This document shows positions 1 through 5,707 of a DNA stretch of 6,903 nt, in pieces (position 1 is the stretch's first letter; each line of letters starts with the position of its first letter). The position numbers and the translations under genes are program-made. The notes under the pieces were generated by a model. It was not told the DNA's origin. It searched no databases and saw only the letters and a program-made list of their open reading frames with translations. The stretch is taken from the NCBI GenBank assembly GCA_030619425.1, contig JAUXBJ010000093.1, forward strand, positions 1-6,903, given 5' to 3'. This DNA comes from a bacterium. GTDB taxonomy: Bacteria; Zixibacteria; MSB-5A5; GN15; FEB-12.

Positions 1-1908
1 AATCATCTGGCTTTCTTACCGACGTGGTGGAGTTACCTGTACTTATTGGTGGCAGCCCTGGTGCTCTACGTGATGTTCGGGCGACTGCCTGAGGATCGTC
101 TGGAAAGGGCGGTCGAACGAGTCGATGGCTGGCTGTGGGGCGGGCGCATTGGGCCGCGCCTGGCGCTGGTTGTTCTGTTTACGCTGCTCTTCTATGTTTG
201 TCGGGTCGAGACGCATTTCCTGGGCGACGGCTGGGGTTGGCTGGGGATCTTCGGGCAGGGCGAAGGCTATTATCACAAGTGGACTGAATTTGGCGCAATC
301 CATATGATCAGGTTACTTCAACGGTTGCAGGGAGGTTACACCCATCACACTGCGCTGGTGACCTTTCAAGCCGTGTCGATAGTTTCCGGAGCGGCCGTCG
401 TGTATTTGCTAACGTGCATAATCGGTCGACTATGTGCGCGGCCGACTGTGCGAGTGCTGGCCCTGGTGTCGCTGCTTGCCTCCGGCAGTATGCTTCAGCA
501 TTTCGGTTATGTCGAGTTCTACCATTTGCTTTGGGCGGCCGCTTTGCTGTTCATCTGGGTTGCTGTTCGCTATCAACACGGACCGAAAGCCGTGCTGCTC
601 CCGGGGCTGACGTTGGGTCTTGCGATGCTGGCTCATCTTCAGGCTGCTTATCTGATCGCAGGGCCGGTGGCCCTGTTCGTGTTCAAGCGCCGGCGTGCCG
701 ACGGATCTGGAATCTGGTCCCTTGTGGCGGTAACGGCCACCGTGATCGCCGGACTTACGGCGCTTGCCTGGCTCGTATCCACGCGCATTGATGTCGAAGC
801 AATCTTCCTGCCGGTGCTTGGGGGTCGTCCTGGGTCGCTTGATTACGCCGTCTTCAGCCTCAGACACGTCGGAGATATGCTCAACCAGTCCCTCTTGATC
901 TATCCCGGATTGACCTATCTTGCAACGGCTCTGCTGACGTGCGAACGTCGATCGTCATACGAACGGAATGATGTCATTCTCGGCTTCATGTCGGTCGGCT
1001 CATTGCTGTTCTTGCTGGTTGTTGATCCGGTGCTGGGTATGGCGCGCGACTGGGATCTCATGTCGCTCACGTTACTTCCGCCGGTGCTTTTCATTCTTCA
1101 TCGCATAGATGTCTCAGCCGTGCGCCTCACAGTCCGGACAGTGCTGGTGTACACCCTGGTGTGCGCTGCAGCGACAACCTCATTCATCGTCGTCGGCATC
1201 CGCGAAGCACCGTCGGTCGATCGGTTCTACACTTTGCTGGTGCATTACGGGGCAAAAAACAGAGGCGGTTGGGCCAATTATGTAAGCTACCTTGAGACGC
1301 ATGGGCCGCCCGACAAGTTTGAAACCGCCCTGTGTGAGATGGACCGGCTGTATCCGGAATACCGGAACCTCCGCGAGGTTTACGATCTTATCCAACGACG
1401 CGTCTATGACAAGGCGCTGGTAATCGCCGAGAAGCTGGTTGAGACAGACCCCTACCAGGCCGACTTCCTGCAAGTACTCGGCAATGTTCACGGCAAGCTA
1501 AACCACGACGATCTGGCCGAACATTACTACGAGCAAGCCGTCAGGCTCAAGCGGCATCACGTAATCCTGAACGAAATGGGGCAGTTGTACCTTAAGCGCG
1601 GCAAGTACGAGGAGGCGTTGGACGTATTCAGACGGGCTCGCAGTCATGCGCCGCATGAGTCCTTTGTCGGTGAGGGGTTGGGCCTGACCTACATCTATCT
1701 CAAGCAATACGCCACAGCTCTGGCTGTTGCCGACAGTTTGTTCATGGACAGCCCTGATTCGCCTGGGGGCCATTTGCTGAAACTCACCGTGGCTGTTCGC
1801 CAAGGCGACCTTGAGACCGCCCGCTACCACTACCGCGAGTTCGTCGCTCACGGCCAGGGCCGCAGCGACTACGACCGGATGCGGGAGTATTACGGTTATC
1901 TGGAGTAG
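1..1908 (+). CDS. Polytopic membrane protein with C-terminal TPR repeats, GT-C-like (5' partial)
   Basis: The reading frame is open from the first base and ends at TAG 1906-1908. A TTG at 46 lies inside a hydrophobic helix and has no ribosome binding site, so the true start is upstream of the window. About 10-12 hydrophobic segments fill roughly positions 25-1200. The first extracytoplasmic loop carries THFLGDGWGW (from 211); its Asp (226-228) sits where GT-C glycosyltransferases (PMT/GT39, ArnT) place a catalytic acidic residue. Two further conserved-looking stretches are FGYVEFY (about 502-522) and RDWDLMSL (1045-1068). From about 1370 to 1860 the protein becomes hydrophilic and holds about five TPR-like helical pairs, for example GKYEEALDVFRRA. 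Seen: the membrane segments and the TPRs. Inferred: a lipid-linked glycosyltransferase or glycan-assembly role with the TPRs as a docking platform. A non-enzymatic membrane scaffold is the alternative. Three hairpins follow the stop codon. Confidence 0.8.
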   Translation, partial: NHLAFLPTWWSYLYLLVAALVLYVMFGRLPEDRLERAVERVDGWLWGGRIGPRLALVVLFTLLFYVCRVETHFLGDGWGWLGIFGQGEGYYHKWTEFGAIHMIRLLQRLQGGYTHHTALVTFQAVSIVSGAAVVYLLTCIIGRLCARPTVRVLALVSLLASGSMLQHFGYVEFYHLLWAAALLFIWVAVRYQHGPKAVLLPGLTLGLAMLAHLQAAYLIAGPVALFVFKRRRADGSGIWSLVAVTATVIAGLTALAWLVSTRIDVEAIFLPVLGGRPGSLDYAVFSLRHVGDMLNQSLLIYPGLTYLATALLTCERRSSYERNDVILGFMSVGSLLFLLVVDPVLGMARDWDLMSLTLLPPVLFILHRIDVSAVRLTVRTVLVYTLVCAAATTSFIVVGIREAPSVDRFYTLLVHYGAKNRGGWANYVSYLETHGPPDKFETALCEMDRLYPEYRNLREVYDLIQRRVYDKALVIAEKLVETDPYQADFLQVLGNVHGKLNHDDLAEHYYEQAVRLKRHHVILNEMGQLYLKRGKYEEALDVFRRARSHAPHESFVGEGLGLTYIYLKQYATALAVADSLFMDSPDSPGGHLLKLTVAVRQGDLETARYHYREFVAHGQGRSDYDRMREYYGYLE

Positions 1909-1975
1909 GTCAGGAGCCCTGTGATCCTGACACAGGCGCAGCCTGTTCATAGCGGCGCACGGGGACGTACGCCGC
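1909..1975 (+). repeat. Three consecutive hairpins directly after the stop codon
   Basis: Three perfect inverted repeats follow each other without a gap larger than five bases. They are GTCAGGA/TCCTGAC (1909-1915 and 1925-1931, 9-base loop), ACAGGC/GCCTGT (1932-1937 and 1941-1946, 3-base loop) and GCGGCG/CGCCGC (1952-1957 and 1970-1975, 12-base loop). No T-run follows any of them, so this is not a standard intrinsic terminator. It could protect the 3' end of the upstream mRNA, mark a processing site, or be a REP-like element. Confidence 0.5.
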
Positions 1976-2105
1976 GCACAATAAAGCCTCCGCATACGTA
2001 CTCTGCCCTTCTACCATAACTTCCTGCAACGTCGTCATGTAGGACAACATTGAAAAGTTGGCAAAACCAGACTTCCTTGTCCCTCAAGGAAATACTTCGG
2101 AAAAC

Positions 2106-2128
2106 CTTTCCAATATTGGGAAGTTTTT
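2106..2128 (+). terminator. Candidate intrinsic terminator (weak)
   Basis: CTTTCC (2106-2111) and GGGAAG (2118-2123) pair with one G-U wobble around an AATATT loop, and TTTTT (2124-2128) follows. An A-run at 2101-2104 could extend the stem against the T-run and give some activity on the opposite strand. It lies about 200 bases after the stop codon of the TPR membrane gene. The stem is short and only moderately GC-rich, so this is tentative. Confidence 0.4.
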
Positions 2129-2257
2129 GTTGATTTGAATGTTGCAAGGCCGTTTTTTCCCCTTAGGTATAAATGGGAATGGCCGCGAGTTCCCGGGCAG
2201 GAAGTGGTCAATTCTCCAGCAAAGTGACGGAGTTGTCGCTTTATTGGACAAGGGCGC

Positions 2258-2275
2258 TCAACCTGATATGGTTGA
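2258..2275. promoter_or_regulatory. Operator-like dyad next to a consensus -35 box
   Basis: TCAACC and GGTTGA form a perfect 6-base inverted repeat around TGATAT, typical in size for a dimeric regulator site. A consensus TTGACA starts five bases later (2281-2286), but no acceptable -10 hexamer lies 15-19 bases after it. The dyad is well seen; its role as an operator is a guess. Confidence 0.3.
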
Positions 2276-2298
2276 ACGTTTTGACAGGAGTTTAGGCT

Positions 2299-2529
2299 GA
2301 CTTGGCCTGGGGAAAGCTCAAGAACCGAACAAACCGGCTGTTTCCGCGGTCCGTCGGATTTCCCCCAAGTCATAGCTTTGACCGCTCACCGGGACTTAGC
2401 GCGTCTGGAAATGGGATGTAAGACAACAGCTTAGCGGCAAGCTGAACTGATCTGAAAAGCTTTCGCTAAACTGCTACAGGTGGGACCTTTCGGGCACTTG
2501 GGTTGCAATTAGGAATGAGCAACCTCAAG
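2299..2529 (+). promoter_or_regulatory. Structured 5' leader of the PorV-like gene
   Basis: Three stems can be drawn by eye. P1 pairs GACTTGG (2299-2305) with CCAAGTC (2365-2371) and GGGAAA (2310-2315) with TTTCCC (2359-2364), with a 4-base bulge. P2 pairs CAGCTTAGCG (2427-2436) with CGCTAAACTG (2464-2473), 9 of 10 positions; the same 5' arm can instead form the local hairpin CAGCTT/AAGCTG (2427-2432 and 2439-2444), so the two folds exclude each other. P3 pairs CTTGGGTTGC (2497-2506) with GCAACCTCAAG (2519-2529) with one bulged T, ending just before the ribosome binding site. I do not recognise a known riboswitch class. That it is transcribed is an inference. Confidence 0.45.
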
Positions 2530-2549
2530 GGACCGGAAGGCAGGTATTG

Positions 2550-3494
2550 ATGAACAGGGTACTTAACAGGATTGTATTCGTTTGGATTATCCTCCTGGCA
2601 TTGGTGGCTATAATTGGCCGCGTGACGGTAGCTGCCCCTAACGGTGGTCGGACCGCCGCGGATTTCCTGCAAATAGGCATCGGCGCCCGAGCGGCCGGCA
2701 TGGGCGGCGCGTTCACGGCGGTTTCGGATGATGCCGGGGCTTCTTACTGGAATCCGGCCGGCCTGACCGGTGTGAACGGCGGCGAGGTAGTGCTGGGGCA
2801 TTTTTCCTGGTATCAGGATATCAAACTGGAGTACGGTGCAATCGCTTTGCGGACCGGTGAGCGCACCAGTCTGGCCGCTTCGATTACATATTTGAGTTAT
2901 GGGCAGATCGACGGCTACAATCTCGACGGTACATCCTCGAACGAAGAGATCGCTGCCTATGATTGGGCGGGTGGAATCTCGCTGGGTTACAAGCTGAACG
3001 AGAGATTGTCGCTGGGTGCGACGGGCAAGTTTGTCAATCAGCGGCTGGACGATGTCAGCGGTTCTGCTTATGCGCTCGACCTGGGTGCTCGCTATGACTT
3101 CAATCGCTTCTCGGTGGCAGCGGTGCTGACCAACCTCGGCACCAAGATGGACTTCGCCGGCGTGTCCGAGGATCTGCCTACGGCGGCTCGCTTAGCTGTG
3201 TCGGTGCGGCCCTTTGGTGATGCCTTCGCCACCTCGGTTGAGTTCGACCGGCAGTTACACGGCGGCACTACCATCCGCCACGGTGTTGAGTACAGTTATG
3301 AAGGGCGCTATTTCGTCCGAACCGGCTATAATTACCTGCCGAATACGGACCAGCGCAGTTTTGGGCCGGGTCTGAGCTTTGGGGTCGGGGCACGGTTCAA
3401 CCGAGCGCAGGTTGATTACGCCTTCACGCCGGGAGAAAAGTACGCTTCTGAAGATCTTCATCGTCTCTCATTGAAGTTTCAGTGGGGACAATAG
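2550..3494 (+). CDS. PorV/PorQ-family outer-membrane beta-barrel protein
   Basis: A protein of 314 residues. ATG 2550 is chosen over the adjacent TTG 2547; the purine-rich GGAAGGCAGG (2535-2544) lies at good distance. Residues 1-29 form a signal peptide: Arg-containing N-region, hydrophobic core at about 8-23, and a probable cleavage after VAA. The mature N-terminus has the family signature FLQIGIGARAAGMGGAF (39-55) followed by DDAGASYWNPAGL (60-72), as in PorV/PorQ and UPF0164 proteins related to FadL. The rest alternates polar and apolar residues with many Gly and aromatic positions, as expected of transmembrane strands, and ends in LSLKFQWGQ, an aromatic barrel terminus. In Bacteroidota PorV serves the type 9 secretion system as a shuttle; relatives elsewhere have no assigned role, and no other T9SS gene is in view, so I do not assign secretion. 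The gene appears monocistronic: long structured leader before it and a strong terminator after it. Confidence 0.9.
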   Translation: MNRVLNRIVFVWIILLALVAIIGRVTVAAPNGGRTAADFLQIGIGARAAGMGGAFTAVSDDAGASYWNPAGLTGVNGGEVVLGHFSWYQDIKLEYGAIALRTGERTSLAASITYLSYGQIDGYNLDGTSSNEEIAAYDWAGGISLGYKLNERLSLGATGKFVNQRLDDVSGSAYALDLGARYDFNRFSVAAVLTNLGTKMDFAGVSEDLPTAARLAVSVRPFGDAFATSVEFDRQLHGGTTIRHGVEYSYEGRYFVRTGYNYLPNTDQRSFGPGLSFGVGARFNRAQVDYAFTPGEKYASEDLHRLSLKFQWGQ

Positions 3495-3523
3495 CGTTTT
3501 GGGACCTGCTCCCTGCTCGCTGA

Positions 3524-3550
3524 GAAGACCGGCCACGAGCCGGTTTTTTT
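3524..3550 (+). terminator. Intrinsic terminator of the PorV-like gene
   Basis: ACCGGC (3528-3533) pairs perfectly with GCCGGT (3539-3544) around a CACGA loop. The stem can grow into the flanking bases (GAAG before, TTTT after) with one wobble pair. A run of seven T ends at 3550. It starts 29 bases after the stop codon and should end the barrel transcript. Confidence 0.88.
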
Positions 3551-3751
3551 CTGTTCTCTGATTCATCATTAGGCGCAACCGGTTGCAGATATTATGCCGC
3601 TCTGCGCAGATAACTGCGGCCCTGCACCGGCTTGCTTTCAAGATTGTATTAGTCCTTTATTCGGGGGTCGAAATCGATAGAGAACCTGTTGTGGTTGCTC
3701 AGGTTACGGACTAGGGTCTAAGTCTCGAAATTTGCCAAACCTACCTGTGCT
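3551..3751. other. Intergenic region before the sugar transferase
   Basis: There is no credible gene here. It holds the nested inverted repeat at 3575-3635 and a simple hairpin AACCTG/CAGGTT (3683-3688 and 3700-3705, 11-base loop). I could not find a convincing -35/-10 pair. If the sugar transferase starts further downstream than 3752, this non-coding region extends to about 4030-4153. Confidence 0.6.
3575..3635. repeat. Nested inverted repeat (61 bases)
   Basis: The outer arms are GCAACCGGTTGCAG (3575-3588) and CTGCACCGGCTTGC (3622-3635), which form 13 base pairs with one bulged base on each side. Inside them GCCGC (3596-3600) pairs with GCGGC (3616-3620). The loop starts with the 10-base palindrome TCTGCGCAGA (3601-3610), and the left outer arm contains the 12-base palindrome GCAACCGGTTGC (3575-3586). 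The element lies 25 bases after the terminator. It could be a structured RNA, a REP-like element or a protein-binding site. Confidence 0.6.
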
Positions 3752-4828
3752 TTGGCCGTTTTGGCAGTGGTTTTGCTTGACATACCAAAGCGAACTGGAG
3801 GGACGCAATCTCAGAGAGTAAGCGTCCATACTGAAATACTAAACAATACGGACTACTCTGCTACTGCTACAGCACTTCGGATTTGGTTAGGGATGAATAG
3901 CGAAATTAGCTCAAAGGCGAACATCAGTTCTGAGTCGGCAGTGGCTCTTCCGGTTTCCTCGGCTGGTTATGGCGCCGCTTCCGGAGTTCATACGGTCTCA
4001 ATTGACCGCACCGGCAATCCGGCTCTTGGGATGGGGCAATATGCAAGTTACTATTACGGCGAGTATTTTAAGGGCATTATGTTTCTTCTGGCCACAACCA
4101 TGTTTATATTGGTTGTGCCTGCGTTTTTGGCCAAGCCGGCCCGGGTGAAAGCTATGTTGAGTAGAGTTGCCAAGAGATCGATAGATATCATCGGATCGTT
4201 GGTTGGGATTATACTGACCCTGCCAGTGTGGATAATTCTGCCGATTCTCATCAAGCTGGATTCCCGCGGTCCCGTGTTCTATGTTCAAACTCGGGTGGGG
4301 CGCAACAGACGGCAACGCGACCGTCGATACTGCCAGCGAACCGACGTTGACGATCATCGCAAGCGCAGCCGGCGGCGAGTCGACACCAATGGAGCGCCGT
4401 TCAATGTCTACAAGTTTCGCACTATGGTGGACAAAGCCGAGGCGCGATCCGGCCCGGTTTGGGCCACCGCCAATGATCCGCGGGTTACCACTCTCGGGGC
4501 GATATTGCGCAAGACTCGGCTGGACGAAATCCCGCAGTTCATCAATGTCCTCTTAGGTCAGATGTCTCTGGTAGGCCCGCGACCGGAGCGTCCCAACTTC
4601 GTTGAGAAATACGGCGCCAAGTTCGATGATTACGCCAGGCGTCTCAATGTCAAGCCGGGCCTCACCGGTCTGGCCCAGGTTGAGAGTGGCTACGATTCAT
4701 CGGATGAGTCAGTGAGAATCAAGCTGGAACACGATCTCAAGTACATCAACACGTGGTCGCTCTGGCTCGACATAAAGATTCTTTGCCGCACCGTTATCGT
4801 CGTTCTGACCGGGCGCGGCGCCTGTTAG
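3752..4828 (+). CDS. Bacterial sugar transferase (polyprenyl-phosphate sugar-1-phosphate transferase), uncertain N-terminus
   Basis: It probably starts a surface glycan by moving a sugar phosphate from a nucleotide sugar to undecaprenyl phosphate at the cytoplasmic face (WbaP/PglC/WcaJ family). Numbering from TTG 3752, the catalytic domain spans about 140-358: KRSIDIIGS with the membrane helix (141-168), SRGPVFYVQTRVG (171-183), PFNVYKFRTM (216-225), TRLDEIPQF (255-263) with the Asp-Glu dyad known as catalytic in PglC, SLVGPRPERP (272-281) and KPGLTGLAQV (301-310). Residues about 186-212 are an Arg-rich insert. Before the domain come a membrane segment (about 108-128) and a Ser/Thr/Ala-rich stretch with no recognised family. 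The frame is open from 3722, but TTG 3752 has no ribosome binding site. Other starts in frame are ATG 4031, ATG 4079 (AAGGG upstream) and ATG 4154 (GGGTGA five bases upstream, giving the minimal PglC-like length). The function is secure; the start is not. The sugar cannot be read from the sequence. Confidence 0.9.
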   Translation: MAVLAVVLLDIPKRTGGTQSQRVSVHTEILNNTDYSATATALRIWLGMNSEISSKANISSESAVALPVSSAGYGAASGVHTVSIDRTGNPALGMGQYASYYYGEYFKGIMFLLATTMFILVVPAFLAKPARVKAMLSRVAKRSIDIIGSLVGIILTLPVWIILPILIKLDSRGPVFYVQTRVGRNRRQRDRRYCQRTDVDDHRKRSRRRVDTNGAPFNVYKFRTMVDKAEARSGPVWATANDPRVTTLGAILRKTRLDEIPQFINVLLGQMSLVGPRPERPNFVEKYGAKFDDYARRLNVKPGLTGLAQVESGYDSSDESVRIKLEHDLKYINTWSLWLDIKILCRTVIVVLTGRGAC

Positions 4829-4892
4829 GACGGACCTCCAAATCGGCCCTCGCCTGGGTCGAACCTTCCACCAGCTTTCTGTTTATTCAAAC

Positions 4893-4921
4893 TTGTCCCG
4901 CCTTGATCAATACCGTATAAT
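4893..4921 (+). promoter_or_regulatory. Sigma70-type promoter of the PEGA-lipoprotein operon
   Basis: TTGTCC (4893-4898, 4 of 6 matches to the -35 consensus) is followed after exactly 17 bases by a perfect TATAAT (4916-4921). The start codon at 4965 lies 43 bases after the -10 box, leaving a leader of about 35 bases. No clear terminator was found between the sugar transferase stop and this promoter, so some read-through is possible. Confidence 0.65.
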
Positions 4922-4935
4922 TCCGATAACGGAAT
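4920..4935. promoter_or_regulatory. Dyad over the predicted transcription start
   Basis: ATTCCG (4920-4925) and CGGAAT (4930-4935) form a perfect inverted repeat around ATAA. It overlaps the last bases of the -10 box and covers the expected start site, a position where a bound repressor would block initiation. The regulator is unknown. Confidence 0.4.
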
Positions 4936-4964
4936 AGGAAAACAGTTCAATTCGGGATAGCTCA

Positions 4965-5693
4965 ATGGCGTTGAAAAGGATTTTGGCGACTATCCTGGTC
5001 GCAGTCATATCATCGGGATCCGCCTATGCACAAAGTGTGGCAGGGGGGGATGTGGCCATCACGTCCAACCCTCCCGGCGCGCTGGCCACGCTGGAGGGGG
5101 AGGCAACCGTATCGGGGGTAACGCCCGCCAGGTTTCGGCATCTGTTGACTGGCGACTACCGGCTGGTGGTCCGAATGTACGGCTACGAAACTCACTCCAC
5201 TCGTGTGTATCTCGACCCTACGCGAACAATGGAATTCAGTGTTAACCTGACTCCCAAGACGCGTGTCAAAGCAGTGCTGAGATCGATGATTATACCGGGC
5301 TGGGGGCAGTACTATACCGACCAGAAAACCAAGGCGTGGACGCTGGCTCTGTTGGCGGCCGGATCAGCGGCGGCGTACTTGATTGCGGATAGTCGTTTCG
5401 ACGACGAATTCGACGAGTACCAAACGAGACTTCGTGAGTACGACGCGACCTCCAGTGTCGACGAGCTGCACCGACTCCACCCTGGGCTTATGGCGGCCCA
5501 GCGCGACGCCTGGGATGCTGAGAACGTGCGAAGAGTTACCATAGCTGTGAACGTGGGAGTGTGGGCGCTCAACGTGCTGGACAACCTGATTTTCTTCCCG
5601 CATCATCCGGAAGGGTTCAGAGTCAAAGGGTTGACGGTGAAACCAACGTCTGATTTCCGGCAGGTTGGGCTATCACTGGCTGCAAACTTCTAA
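4965..5693 (+). CDS. PEGA-domain envelope protein with DUF5683-like membrane region
   Basis: A protein of 242 residues starting at ATG 4965, with a weak GGGA site seven bases upstream. Residues 1-22 are a signal peptide with a typical AYA-Q cleavage site. Residues about 29-97 form a PEGA domain: ITSNPPGALATLEG, then the TPARF and GDYRLVVRMYGYE pattern, named after its Pro-Glu-Gly-Ala-like motif and usually a small surface or periplasmic beta domain. From about 99 comes RSMIIPGWGQYYTDQKTKAW (106-125), the hallmark of DUF5683-type proteins, then a membrane helix (126-141), an acidic helical stretch (142-185) and a second apolar segment (about 190-212). It is thus probably held in the inner membrane with the PEGA domain outside the cytoplasm, although the family's function is unknown. 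Its stop lies 14 bases before the start of the lipoprotein gene, so the two are likely co-transcribed from the promoter at 4893-4921. Confidence 0.85.
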   Translation: MALKRILATILVAVISSGSAYAQSVAGGDVAITSNPPGALATLEGEATVSGVTPARFRHLLTGDYRLVVRMYGYETHSTRVYLDPTRTMEFSVNLTPKTRVKAVLRSMIIPGWGQYYTDQKTKAWTLALLAAGSAAAYLIADSRFDDEFDEYQTRLREYDATSSVDELHRLHPGLMAAQRDAWDAENVRRVTIAVNVGVWALNVLDNLIFFPHHPEGFRVKGLTVKPTSDFRQVGLSLAANF

Positions 5694-5707
5694 GGCGGTG
5701 GATGACG

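Larger units (their letters stand above)
1909..2549. other. Long intergenic region without a credible gene
   Basis: This gap of about 640 bases separates the TPR membrane protein from the PorV-like barrel. The only long open frames are on the minus strand; their translations are low in recognisable structure and start without a ribosome binding site, so I read them as chance. The region is rich in inverted repeats: 1909-1975 (three hairpins), 2073-2091 (TTCCTTG/CAAGGAA, 5-base loop), 2106-2128, 2258-2275, 2299-2371, 2427-2473 and 2497-2529. The second half probably serves as a long 5' leader for the barrel gene. Confidence 0.7.

Noticed and set aside
430..867. Minus-strand open frame of 145 codons inside the TPR membrane gene
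   Set aside because: It is rich in Arg, His and Gln, as expected of the antisense of membrane-helix codons, and the plus-strand gene is clear.
2168..2173. TATAAA as a promoter -10 box
   Set aside because: No -35-like hexamer lies 16-18 bases upstream and there is no extended -10 motif.
2035..2373. Minus-strand open frame of 112 codons in the intergenic region
   Set aside because: The translation is Cys/Pro/Gln-rich without any pattern of a folded protein, has no ribosome binding site, and overlaps the dense inverted repeats.
2299..2529. A known riboswitch (c-di-GMP GEMM, TPP, cobalamin) in the barrel leader
   Set aside because: The conserved sequence blocks of these classes are absent; a short CTGAACTGATCTG stretch only superficially resembles part of the TPP motif.
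2466..2801. Minus-strand open frame over the leader and 5' end of the barrel gene
   Set aside because: It runs antisense to the signal peptide and family signature of the barrel; it is a shadow of that gene.
4829..4892. Intrinsic terminator after the sugar transferase
   Set aside because: Only 3-4 base stems are found and no T-run follows, so no terminator is called.
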